64,000 nt of DNA. It comes from UMGS1696 sp045643285. Its GTDB lineage: Bacteria > Bacillota > Clostridia > Oscillospirales > CAG-272. Within the stretch, counting starts at the first letter, position 1. Every line of letters begins with the position of its first letter. Made by a program: the position numbers and the translations under genes. The DNA lies in the NCBI GenBank assembly GCA_045643285.1, contig JAZUKN010000014.1, positions 1 through 64,000 on the forward strand, read 5' to 3'. The notes beneath the pieces were generated by a model. The model searched no databases and was not told where the DNA came from. It was given only the letters and a program-made list of their open reading frames with translations. Shown in pieces: positions 43,201 to 50,603 of this stretch.

Positions 43201-46200
43201 TATAACGGTAGGTGTATCTGTTTTCTTCGTAGACAAGGCAAATTTTGTCGGGCGTTTTCGCCGCCTGCTCGCGGAACAGCTCGACGACGGTCTTTTTGTC
43301 TTCGTACGGGTATTCCGTTTTGTTGAACAAGTCGATAAGCGCGCGGTTTTCGCCGTCGCAGAGCGGAATATCGCCGAGCGAGGACGACGAGAGCATCCCT
43401 TTCACGACACCGAGGAACATATTGCAGAACGAACGCACGAGCGACTCGGAGTAGAGCTTCCTGCGGTAATGCGCCGACAGCTCGTAGCCGTCGGACGTTT
43501 TCATCAGCATAACGTCGATGTCGCACTGCAAGTCTCCCGTTTCGAGCATTTCCACGCCGATCCGTCCGTCTTCGACAGGTGCGCCGTTAAACAGCTCTGC
43601 CTGATATATGAACATCGTCTCAGTTCCCACGCCGTATTTTGATGCGAGCGTGCCGAAGTCGATCATGTCGTGACTCATCGCGCGGTAGAATTTGTCCTGA
43701 ACGGACGGCAGACAGTCGGATACCGATTCGCTTCCCGTGAAATTGAAGTAAAGCGGCAAGGTCTTCACGAACATACCGACGGAGCCTGACAGCCGCGCGT
43801 CGTGTCTGCCGTTGTCGACGGTGCAGAAGAGCGCGTCGTCCGTTCCGTTGAATCTGGACAGCGCATAAGCGAACGCGCCGAGGAAAAGCGTGTTTTCGGT
43901 TATCCTGTTCGCTCTTGTGAACGATCTTACTTCGTCGGATGTGAATATCCCGTCACTTGACAGACCAACACTTCCGATGCCGTCTGGCGTTTCTTCCGTC
44001 ACAACGTCGGAGATTATCCGTGAATCGCAGTCGATACCTGCGAGCATTTCGTCAAAGAATTTTTCAGCCGCGCGGTATGCGTCCGTTTCTTCGCATTCTG
44101 CGTCGAGCGCGGAAACATCAAACTGCGTGAGTTCTTCCGGTTTAGGCGCGCATCCCGAATAAACGTCGGCTATCTGTTTAATCAGTGCTTCTGCCGACGT
44201 GCCGTCGAAAATGATGTGGTGAATGTCGAAAAGCAGAGCCTTGCTCTCTCCGTCCGTGATGACTTCAAACCGGTAAAGCGGACCGTGTTCAAGATCGAAC
44301 GGGCGCACGAACGATTTTACTTCGTCTTCAATTGAGCGGACGTTTTTGACTTCCACTTCTACGGAAGTTTTTTTGTAAATCATCGCCGGTGTGCCGTCAG
44401 GTGTACAGACTGTGACGAAGAACGCTTCGTGATTCTCCGCGGCAGTCTTTACGGCGTAGGCGAATCTGTCTACGTCTACCGAAGACGGCAGGCGGCAGAG
44501 CATAGGGATGTTGTACATCGTCGAATCGGGGTTTTCGGCACATTCGAGGTAAACGCCTTTCTGCGCCTTTGAGAGCGGCGTTACTTCGGGAATCGTTTCG
44601 CTGTGCCGAGCCTTAAGACCGAACGATCCGGAGAGCATATCGGCGACTGCGTGCGGCGTTTTTCCGGCAAGAACGGTGCTCGGCTCAAGTTCGTCTATCT
44701 CTGCGGCGGCGATGAGCTTCAATACCTTTATCGAATCTCCGCCGAGCGCGAAGAAGTCGTCGTAAATACCGACTTTTCCGCATTCAAGCACCGCTTCAAA
44801 TGCCGAACAGAGTTTTTCTTCGCTCTCTGTCGTCGGAGCGGCGTATTCGGCCTTGTAGTCCTCTGCTTTAGGAGAGGGAAGCGCGGTCTTGTCGAGCTTT
44901 CCGCTCAGATTTTTCGGCAGTGCATCCATTTTCACGAAGAAGCGAGGCATCATGTAGTCGGGCAGTTTTGCCGACAGTGCGGTGCGGACTTCGTTTTCTC
45001 TGACCTCCGCGCCATTTTTCAGTGAGTAATACGCGGCGATATACGTCTGTCCCGCGCCGTCTGTAAATGCCTTGACTGCGGCTGACTCTATCCCGTCGAT
45101 TCCGCCGATTATAATCTCGATCTCGCCTGTTTCGACGCGCTGACCGTTGATCTTGACCATCCAGTCGCGGCGGTTGACGAACACGAGATCGCCATTTTCG
45201 TTGAAATAGCCGTTGTCGCCCGTGTGAACAGTCGTTGTTCCGTCGGGATTCGGACGCATAGTATAGGCTGTCTTTTCTTCGTCCTTATAATAGCGCGAAT
45301 CGAACATACCCGTGATGCAGATCTCTCCCTCTGCACCGTCAGGAAGTGCGTTTCCGTCGTCATCGACTACGGTGAGCGTGATGCCGTCGAGCGCTTTTCC
45401 GAGAGGAGTGTTCGAGTACGTCTTATCCATGACGAATACGGACACAAGGATCGTTTCGCTCATTCCGTAGATGTTCAATACGCGGACGTTATCGCGGTAC
45501 TCGATGTTCGAGAGCCGCTCGCTTCCCGTGATGATGCTGTAGCGTTTGTCCTTTTCAAAGCGGAAGAGCTTCAATATCTGAGGACTGATAAAGCCCATGT
45601 TTATGTCGTTGTCGCGGTAAAATTTTTCGAGCATTACAGCGGACTTTCTCACTTCATCGGGGACGACAAAAAGCGTCGCTCCGCGAAGATACCACGTCTG
45701 GTACTCGAAAATGTGCGCGGCAAAGGAGAACGACGCACACGCCGCCAAGCGGATGTCGTCCACACCGTCGCCGAAGACAAGCTGTCTCTTTACCGCACGG
45801 GCGATGTCGGCTGTGCTTTCAAGTATGCCTTTCGGAGTACCCGTGGAGCCGGAGGTGTATATAAGAATAGCCGGCTCGCTGCCGTCGGCCGGGTTTTCGT
45901 ACTGACCGAACGAATCTATATCCGAGAAAAACTCCTCCGTCACCGTCAGCTTTGCGCCGCAGTCGTTTGTTATGAAGTTTATTCTTTCCTCGGGATAATC
46001 CGGCACAAGCGGAACGATGACCGCACCTGCGCGCAGGATACCGAGATACGCCGCCTGGTATTCGATGACACGCGGCATATTTATTGCGACAAAATCACCG
46101 TGGCGCACGCCGAGCGAAAAGAGCTTCGCGGCAACCTTTCCCGTCAGTGCGTACAGCTCAGTGTATGTAAGAGAGTGGGCGCGTCCGTCAACGAGTGCAA

Positions 46201-46252
46201 CCTTGTCGGCGAATTTTCCGACAGCCTCCTTGAAAAGAGAAAAGTAATTCAT
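37283..46252 (-). CDS. Trimodular nonribosomal peptide synthetase, A-T-C-A-T-C-A-T-R
   Basis: 2989 residues. A1 (about 10-460, YTSGSTGTPKG 132-142), T1 (S507), C2 (HHIIFDG, H678-G684), A2 (about 990-1475), T2 (S1520), C3 (HHIISDG, H1692-G1698), A3 (about 2000-2487), T3 (S2540), and a terminal NAD(P)H thioester reductase (about 2615-2980, GAVGFLG 2627-2633, YAISK 2784-2788). No epimerase or thioesterase. Reductive release should give a peptide aldehyde or a cyclised imine/pyrazinone-like product. In A1 the Asp that binds the amino group in standard pockets is Ala178, suggesting a non-amino-acid or unusual starter; A2 and A3 keep it (D1186, D2198). No phosphopantetheinyl transferase or MbtH is nearby. 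Confidence 0.95.
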   Translation of the reverse strand: MNYFSLFKEAVGKFADKVALVDGRAHSLTYTELYALTGKVAAKLFSLGVRHGDFVAINMPRVIEYQAAYLGILRAGAVIVPLVPDYPEERINFITNDCGAKLTVTEEFFSDIDSFGQYENPADGSEPAILIYTSGSTGTPKGILESTADIARAVKRQLVFGDGVDDIRLAACASFSFAAHIFEYQTWYLRGATLFVVPDEVRKSAVMLEKFYRDNDINMGFISPQILKLFRFEKDKRYSIITGSERLSNIEYRDNVRVLNIYGMSETILVSVFVMDKTYSNTPLGKALDGITLTVVDDDGNALPDGAEGEICITGMFDSRYYKDEEKTAYTMRPNPDGTTTVHTGDNGYFNENGDLVFVNRRDWMVKINGQRVETGEIEIIIGGIDGIESAAVKAFTDGAGQTYIAAYYSLKNGAEVRENEVRTALSAKLPDYMMPRFFVKMDALPKNLSGKLDKTALPSPKAEDYKAEYAAPTTESEEKLCSAFEAVLECGKVGIYDDFFALGGDSIKVLKLIAAAEIDELEPSTVLAGKTPHAVADMLSGSFGLKARHSETIPEVTPLSKAQKGVYLECAENPDSTMYNIPMLCRLPSSVDVDRFAYAVKTAAENHEAFFVTVCTPDGTPAMIYKKTSVEVEVKNVRSIEDEVKSFVRPFDLEHGPLYRFEVITDGESKALLFDIHHIIFDGTSAEALIKQIADVYSGCAPKPEELTQFDVSALDAECEETDAYRAAEKFFDEMLAGIDCDSRIISDVVTEETPDGIGSVGLSSDGIFTSDEVRSFTRANRITENTLFLGAFAYALSRFNGTDDALFCTVDNGRHDARLSGSVGMFVKTLPLYFNFTGSESVSDCLPSVQDKFYRAMSHDMIDFGTLASKYGVGTETMFIYQAELFNGAPVEDGRIGVEMLETGDLQCDIDVMLMKTSDGYELSAHYRRKLYSESLVRSFCNMFLGVVKGMLSSSSLGDIPLCDGENRALIDLFNKTEYPYEDKKTVVELFREQAAKTPDKICLVYEENRYTYRYIDEITDTIAKYLVKNGIGRKKVVGVLIPRSEYMLICSLAVLKAGGAYLPLDPSYPPERLNLMIGDSRAAAVIYADALDGIITEEYTGQRIPLSSLDSLEESDVTLRDIQLPTPGLHDLFVMIYTSGSTGVPKGVMFEHGNTVVTTEWEKKFYGIGTDSRVAAYASYGFDANVYDMYPAVTSGAELHIISDEIRLDFPALAEYFNKNGITHTVMTMQVGRQFAEMGGLSTLRHLTVAGEKLIPLDVPEGFAFHNAYGPSEGSVITSIFTLDGRYRDVPIGKAVDNLKAYVVGKGGALLPVGAVGELWIAGPHVTRGYLNRPEKTAEAYGTNPFDDCEGYERVYRTGDIVRYMGDGNLQFVGRRDAQVKVRGFRVELTEVEEVVRRFPGVKDATVAAFDDPAGGKFIAAYVVSDGEIDVRALGDFIRAEKPPYMVPAVTMRIDKIPLNQNQKVNRRALPVPERRSSDMTAPENGSQQKIYDIIAEVIGHKAFGIESDIYDAGLTSIGAVKLNVMLSKAFPCVIKIADIKENPTVRLLEKFVSSAEKAEEYEIFPDYPITETQKGIFIECLSNSDSVLYNMPLLIKLDESVDSEKLASAVKTALDAHPYVKTVLFTDNEGNVRAKRNDGAEIEVPVIKCACLPDSSALVKPFNLLGEPLIRAAIYETDGGKYFFTDAHHIISDGTSESIILSDITKAYVGEEVEKETYTGFEAALDEEQARKTDRLARAKEYYDSIFRGADAECLPGKCPETVEKEAGSIKKVCSVDNEKIKKYCREHGVTANSFWNSVFAYVLARFIHREDTVFTTIYNGRSDSRLAGSVTMLVKTVPVYAKINGGDAPEKLIRDTQTELLGNMSNDLLSFAEVSGAYGIRSDIIFVYQGETFAFDSLCGKTAEVIDVAPSVAKSPISMNVYIRAGKPVIVADYRRDMFCRRLVESLISSVDAVAENFMTAEKLSSVSMMSHDAEETYSVLNASDVKTTGKRVHRVIKEQAALHPDRTAVVAAGESLTFGELNSQANAVANSLVSLGVVKDDIVGLVLERTKEVMICEIGLQKSGGAFLPMLPSYPDERIDYCLTNASAKFVITTENIKAAKPDLFADTKPYRTLTVEELLENNNRENPNVDVQPDALAYCIYTSGSTGTPKGVMIEHRNFSNFVETDQLVLRFFTDGKDGGASLAVSSISFDMSLYEIYLALYRGKTVVMATEDEIHNPIALAKLMKDNDVRFMTCTPSFLNNAISVKEFEEAIRGLTTIVSGAEAFPPSLYDSLKKTSSELQIVNGYGPTETSICCSMKELHSGNGITIGRPTGNVRFYVTDTDGNILPPYASGELMICGEGVGRGYVKLPEKTAAAFTELRGLRAYHSGDLVRVNRDAEIEFSGRLDNQVKLRGFRVELDEIEKVICSFGTVKQAKVVVRNNGGEDYLAAFFTASEPTDIDALTEHLKERLTYYMVPAVIMQLDAIPLTPNGKIDKKALPETANIKKKSADKRGRRAAKKSLEERLCEIFSSVLSLDEVYADDNFFENGGTSLSASKVTMMLMSDGIDVKYGDIFDNPTPEMLAGFIEERDGKAKKAKQDDDSADGNISSKTRDALKYNTVKYAADVKREPLGNVLLTGAVGFLGIHVLEELIKSEKGHIYCLVRRGEYDSPLARLKTMLIYYFSDAFEDALRDRITLIEADITDSSLGDTLADVPFDTVINCAACVKHFSDSDILKRINVGGVKNLISICEKRGARLVQISTVSVPGIHTVESYEKQIRMHENELFVIDDMDNKYAISKYNAELCMFEAIERGMRGRVIRVGNLMGRHRDGEFQANLETNMFLSGIRGFSVMGKYPISHMTDPMRFSPVDCTARAVVLLAGVDDRFTAFNADNRYGFDEMKIIDACNRNGITIIAEQDDVYYDEFRKKLGDDRFNAKLGGLAAYDIKDAHAVDCDNRFTTNVLYRIGFSWPLVDDAYLDRAINSIMTLDYFDINELGDEQ

Positions 46253-46288
46253 ATATATACATCCTTTCGGCTATATTCTTCCGTATAT

Positions 46289-46317
46289 ATTATAACACCT
46301 GAATGAGGTTTTGTCCA
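46289..46317 (-). promoter_or_regulatory. Promoter of the NRPS operon
   Basis: On the minus strand TGGACA (46317-46312), 17-base spacer, TATAAT (46294-46289), about 37 bases before the NRPS ATG at 46252. The ribosome site is weak (AAAGGAT). Confidence 0.8.
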
Positions 46318-46339
46318 CAAGGCGAGAGGAATTTCGCCT

Positions 46340-46460
46340 AAGTGATTTATGTGCAAATCGTTCGACGGGAGACCGATGGTTTCCCCTGCGGTGAGAAATG
46401 ATATTATGTGGATATCCGTGAAAAAATATTAAAAACGTCCCCGACGTTTTCTTCACCAAA
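46340..46460. repeat. Degenerate remnant of the modular repeat between NRPS and alaS
   Basis: Contains GATTTATGTGCAAATCG, CGGTGAGAAATGATA, and a hairpin AAAACGTCCCCGACGTTTTC related to the slotted hairpin of copy E. Framework order is scrambled, so I treat it as a decayed copy. Confidence 0.45.
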
Positions 46461-46463
46461 TAT

Positions 46464-46492
46464 TTGACAAATCCGCACGCACGTGCTATAAT
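46464..46492 (+). promoter_or_regulatory. Perfect consensus promoter of alaS
   Basis: TTGACA (46464-46469), 17-base spacer, TATAAT (46487-46492), about 48 bases before the ATG at 46541. The leader is too short for a T-box. Confidence 0.92.
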
Positions 46493-46540
46493 ATCATGTT
46501 GTATTATAGCAAAATCTGCTTTATTAAAGGAGCTTTTATT

Positions 46541-49174
46541 ATGCAGTGGACTTCAGTCAATGACCTCAGAGAAAAGTATCTCTCTTTCTTTGAATCCAAG
46601 GGGCATCTTCGCCTCCCGTCTTTCCCGCTCGTTCCGATAAACGACAAATCTCTTCTTCTCATAAACTCCGGTATGGCTCCGATGAAGAAATTCTTCACTG
46701 GTGAAGTCGTTCCGCCGAGAAACCGCGTCACTACCTGCCAGAAGTGCATCCGTACTCCCGACCTTGAGAGAGTCGGTCACACCGCACGTCACGGCACATT
46801 CTTTGAGATGCTCGGTAACTTCTCGTTCGGCGACTACTTCAAGGATCAGGCGATCCCGTGGGCGTGGGAATTTCTCACCGAAACGCTCGAGATCCCGGCT
46901 GAGCTTCTCTATCCGTCTATCTATCAGGATGACGATGAGGCTTACGAGATCTGGAACAAGAAGATCGGTGTTCCTGCCGACCATATAGTACGCCTCGGCA
47001 AAGAGGACAACTTCTGGGAACACGGCACAGGTCCCTGCGGACCTTGCTCCGAGATATATTTTGACCGCGGCGAAAAGTACGGCTGCGGCAAGCCCGACTG
47101 CAAACCCGGCTGCGACTGCGACAGATTCATGGAGATCTGGAACAACGTCTTCTCGCAGTTCAATAACATGGGCGACGGCACGTACACCGAGCTTGAACAT
47201 AAGAATATCGACACCGGTATGGGACTTGAACGTCTCGCGTGCGTAATGCAGGGAGTCGACAATATGTTCGAGGTCGACGGAGTACGCAAAATACTCGATA
47301 AAGTCGTCGAAATCTCCGGCAAGCACTACGGCGCGGACAAGGAAAACGATATCTCAATTCGCGTTATCACAGACCACGTCAGAGGTGCAACATTCATGAT
47401 CTCCGACGGCGTTATCCCGTCGAACGAGGGACGCGGCTACGTCCTCCGCAGAATCCTCCGTCGTGCCGCACGTCACGGCAAGCTCCTCGGCATCGACCGC
47501 CGCTTCCTCACCGAAGTCTGCGACGTCGTTATCGCCGAAAACGTTGCCGGCTACCCCGAACTCGGTGAAAAAGCCGACTATATCAAGAAAGTAATGTCCA
47601 TCGAAGAAGATCGCTTCAACGCGACGATCGACGCAGGACTTTCCAAGCTCAGCGAGCTTATCGCATCCGCAAAGGAAAGCGGCGCGAAGCTCTTGTCCGG
47701 CGAGGACACGTTCAAGCTCTACGACACGTTCGGATTCCCTGTTGACCTCACACGCGAGATCGCACAAGAAGCAGGGCTTGAGCTTGACGACGCACGCTTC
47801 ACCGAGCTGATGAAGGAACAGCGTGACCGCGCGCGCCAGGCAAGAGCGAACATCTCCGGCTGGGCAGGCACGGACAAGACCGCGCTTTCCGCACTTCCGA
47901 AGACTGAATTTGTCGGATATACCGAAAATAAGGCTGACGCGAAAGTGCTCGCTATCATCACAGCAGACGACGGCTCTATCGAAGAGGTCAGCGAGGGTGA
48001 ATTCGTTCTCGTGCTTGATAAAACACCGTTCTACGGCGAGAGCGGCGGTCAGACTGGCGACATAGGCTCTGTAAAGACCGCAGGCGCAACTGTAACAGTT
48101 GAAGACACAAAGAAGACCGACGGAATCTTCCTCCACCAGTGCGTCATCACGGGCGGCGCGCTCAAGGTAGGCGACACGGTAACGGCTGAGATAGACACAG
48201 AACACCGCGACGCAACAAGACGTAACCACTCGTCCGCGCATCTTCTCCAGGCTGCACTTCGCAAAGTCCTCGGCACGCACGTTGAGCAGGCTGGTCAGCT
48301 CGTCAACGCAGAGCGCATGAGATTCGACTTCACGCACTTCTCCGCGCTGTCGACGGAAGAGCTGAAGACCGTCGAAGCACTCGTCAACGACGCAATAATG
48401 AGCGCGACACCGATCACGACAGTTGAGACTGATATGGAATCGGCGAAGAAAGCCGGTGCTATGGCACTGTTCGGCGAAAAGTACGGCGCAGTCGTTCGCA
48501 TGGTGAAAATGGGCGGATATTCGACTGAGCTTTGCGGCGGTACGCACTGCGCGAATACAGCGGAAATAGGACTGTTCAAGATCGTTTCCGAATCGTCCGT
48601 AGCCGCAGGTACGAGAAGAATCGAAGCCGTAACGGGCAGAGGCGTTCTTGCACTGATCGACGAAAAGGACGCTCTTATCGCAGACACCGCAAAGGTGCTG
48701 AAAGCAAACAACACCGCGGATATGAGCGCAAGAGCAGCCGCATTACAGGCTGAGATCGCACGTCAGAAGAAAGAGATAGAAGAGCTTAACCGCAAGATCG
48801 CGGCATCGAAGCTCGATTCACTGCTCTCGTCCGCAGTTGACGTAAAGGGCGTGAAGATCATCACGGCAGACCTCGGTGCGGCAGGAGTTGATTCCGCTCG
48901 CGCACTCTGCGACACAATCAAGGACAAGTACGCTGACACCGTTGCAGTCTTCGCCGTACACGACGAGACAAAGTTCAATTTCGTTTCCGCCGCAGGCGAG
49001 AGCGCTGTAAAAGCTGGCGCACACGCAGGCAAGCTCCTCGGCGCAGTTTCGGCTGTGACGGGCGGCAAGGGCGGCGGACGTCCCGACAGCGCAACATCGG
49101 GCGGCAAGGACGTTGACAAAATTGCAGAAGCACTCGCGCAGGCAAAGATCACTCTCGCGGAACAGCTCGGCTGA
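46541..49174 (+). CDS. alaS: Alanyl-tRNA synthetase
   Basis: Charges tRNA(Ala). 877 residues: class II catalytic core (FFESKGHLRLPSFPLVP, GMAPMKKFF), editing domain with metal ligands HSSAH (about 563-567) and CGGTHC (about 663-668), and the C-Ala domain (GGKGGGRPDSATSGGKD). I chose ATG 46541, which has AAGGAG upstream and matches the family start; the open frame runs 15 codons further up without a ribosome site. Followed by a strong terminator. Confidence 0.98.
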   Translation: MQWTSVNDLREKYLSFFESKGHLRLPSFPLVPINDKSLLLINSGMAPMKKFFTGEVVPPRNRVTTCQKCIRTPDLERVGHTARHGTFFEMLGNFSFGDYFKDQAIPWAWEFLTETLEIPAELLYPSIYQDDDEAYEIWNKKIGVPADHIVRLGKEDNFWEHGTGPCGPCSEIYFDRGEKYGCGKPDCKPGCDCDRFMEIWNNVFSQFNNMGDGTYTELEHKNIDTGMGLERLACVMQGVDNMFEVDGVRKILDKVVEISGKHYGADKENDISIRVITDHVRGATFMISDGVIPSNEGRGYVLRRILRRAARHGKLLGIDRRFLTEVCDVVIAENVAGYPELGEKADYIKKVMSIEEDRFNATIDAGLSKLSELIASAKESGAKLLSGEDTFKLYDTFGFPVDLTREIAQEAGLELDDARFTELMKEQRDRARQARANISGWAGTDKTALSALPKTEFVGYTENKADAKVLAIITADDGSIEEVSEGEFVLVLDKTPFYGESGGQTGDIGSVKTAGATVTVEDTKKTDGIFLHQCVITGGALKVGDTVTAEIDTEHRDATRRNHSSAHLLQAALRKVLGTHVEQAGQLVNAERMRFDFTHFSALSTEELKTVEALVNDAIMSATPITTVETDMESAKKAGAMALFGEKYGAVVRMVKMGGYSTELCGGTHCANTAEIGLFKIVSESSVAAGTRRIEAVTGRGVLALIDEKDALIADTAKVLKANNTADMSARAAALQAEIARQKKEIEELNRKIAASKLDSLLSSAVDVKGVKIITADLGAAGVDSARALCDTIKDKYADTVAVFAVHDETKFNFVSAAGESAVKAGAHAGKLLGAVSAVTGGKGGGRPDSATSGGKDVDKIAEALAQAKITLAEQLG

Positions 49175-49182
49175 TAAAACAA

Positions 49183-49215
49183 AAAACCACGGTTCGCAAG
49201 AGCCGTGGAATTTTT
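49183..49215 (+). terminator. Terminator of alaS
   Basis: CCACGGTTC pairs with GAGCCGTGG (one wobble) around a GCAA tetraloop, preceded by A6 and followed by a T-run. Confidence 0.92.
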
Positions 49216-49225
49216 CCTCTGTGAG

Positions 49226-49254
49226 TTGACAAACGTCAACGCTTATGCTATAAT
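49226..49254 (+). promoter_or_regulatory. Perfect consensus promoter of the zinc-ribbon membrane protein gene
   Basis: TTGACA (49226-49231), 17-base spacer, TATAAT (49249-49254), about 37 bases before the ATG at 49291, which has GGAGG. Confidence 0.9.
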
Positions 49255-49290
49255 ATCCGTAACACAATCAAAAACCTACGGAGGTATTTT

Positions 49291-49713
49291 ATGAGATACA
49301 GTCTGCTTCGTGGTTTGATAGAGCTTATAATGACATACGACTATGACAAACCGAGAAAAATGATAATATACGCCAAACTGTTTGGTTACACTGCCGCCAT
49401 GCTGTCAATGCTCGGCGGATGCGTCTTCGGTTTATTCGAGCACTATGTCCTTATGCTTCTGTTTTTATTCCTCCTGCCTCCGGTGTTTATCTTTATTGCT
49501 TTGTTTGTGATCCGTAAGGCGGAGAAAATGATAAAGGAAGAAGAAAAGTACCACACAGATTCTCCTGCTGTATTCGACGCACCCGATACAGAACCCGAGC
49601 CGGAACCCGAAAAAACGACTGTCGTCTGCCTCGACTGCGGCACAAGACAGCCGTCAGACCGCAAAACGTGCCTCTCGTGTGGCGCGGAATTGCCACAGAC
49701 ATCAGATGAATAA
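49291..49713 (+). CDS. Small membrane protein with C-terminal zinc ribbon, function unknown
   Basis: 140 residues: two membrane helices (about 28-48 and 52-74), a charged linker with a Glu/Pro-rich stretch (about 95-107) and a C-terminal CLDCG...CLSCGAEL zinc-ribbon pair. The ribbon should sit on the cytoplasmic side. No family name is recognised. It is transcribed alone, with its own perfect promoter and a strong terminator. Confidence 0.8.
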   Translation: MRYSLLRGLIELIMTYDYDKPRKMIIYAKLFGYTAAMLSMLGGCVFGLFEHYVLMLLFLFLLPPVFIFIALFVIRKAEKMIKEEEKYHTDSPAVFDAPDTEPEPEPEKTTVVCLDCGTRQPSDRKTCLSCGAELPQTSDE

Positions 49714-49718
49714 AAAAT

Positions 49719-49762
49719 CTGTCGGTTATGTGAGATCGTCTCACATAGCCGACAGGTTTCTT
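49719..49762. terminator. Bidirectional terminator
   Basis: A long stem, CTGTCGG-TTATGTGAGA facing TCTCACATA-GCCGACAG with a three-base loop, followed by a T-run, lies between the zinc-ribbon gene and the convergent anti-sigma gene. Confidence 0.9.
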
Positions 49763-49763
49763 T

Positions 49764-50537
49764 TTATTTGAGAGTTATTTCTCCGTCATCCAGCACGACT
49801 GTGCGGTAGCTTATCTCGCCGCTCGCACTGTCGCGGAGTCGGAGTACCATGCCGTCTCCGTCTTTTTCAAAGTTGAACGTGCATTCGCTCATCGGGAACA
49901 ATCCCTCGAACACTGTTTCACCTTTTGAAATCACAATTCTCATGCTAAAGCCGCCGATGTCGTCGGATTCGGCAAAAACCTCGCAGTATTCGCTCTCGCC
50001 GTCGCCGTCTGCGTCAAAGAAAGCCGCAGTATTCGCACCGCACACTGCCGATTTTAATATCGGGAAATCTCCGTTCAGATCGGGGATCTCGTTTGCGTTT
50101 TCGTCATCAAGTACTGGTGCGGGTGCAAAACCGTATCCGCCGGATAATGAGTACGTTTCTGGTTCTGCCGCGTCATTGCTTTCAAATCCGGCGTCATACA
50201 GCATTTCTTTCGACTCTGCCGGCACATCCGCGCACTCTTCTGTCACTGCGTCGTATACAGTGCCGTTTGCCTGGTTCGCGCAGTCTTCTGAAACGGCGGT
50301 CTTTGTCATCATTTTCGGCAAAACCGCAACTGCGGCACTTCCGACTATCACAAGGCACGCTGCGGCACTGCCGAGATGTAAGAGAAGCCTTTTGCGCTTA
50401 AGTCGAGCCGCCTTGATCACGGCGATCTTTTCGCTCACCCGTGCGCTGATTTCCGCGTCCGGCGTGGGATATGACCGACTCACAAGCGAGCTGATCTTTT
50501 CCTCTTCAAGCGGGGAGAGATTTTCGTTTTCGTTCAT
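49764..50537 (-). CDS. Putative anti-sigma factor, single-pass membrane protein
   Basis: 257 residues: an acidic cytoplasmic N terminus (LSPLEEEKISSLVSRSYP), one membrane segment (about 50-73) and an extracytoplasmic part with an FG-GAP/EF-hand-like stretch FDADGDGESEYCEVF. It follows an ECF sigma gene by 66 bases on the same strand, so I infer it sequesters that sigma factor and senses an envelope signal. There is no HxxxCxxC zinc anti-sigma motif. Confidence 0.7.
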   Translation of the reverse strand: MNENENLSPLEEEKISSLVSRSYPTPDAEISARVSEKIAVIKAARLKRKRLLLHLGSAAACLVIVGSAAVAVLPKMMTKTAVSEDCANQANGTVYDAVTEECADVPAESKEMLYDAGFESNDAAEPETYSLSGGYGFAPAPVLDDENANEIPDLNGDFPILKSAVCGANTAAFFDADGDGESEYCEVFAESDDIGGFSMRIVISKGETVFEGLFPMSECTFNFEKDGDGMVLRLRDSASGEISYRTVVLDDGEITLK

Positions 50538-50603
50538 TTTTTCGAGCGCACTCGGCGCACCTTTCGGATTTTTTTGTTATTTTAATGATTAGACGACGGA
50601 AAG

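Noticed and set aside
46253..46540. T-box leader for alaS
   Set aside because: The promoter is only about 50 bases upstream of the start codon, leaving no room for a T-box structure.
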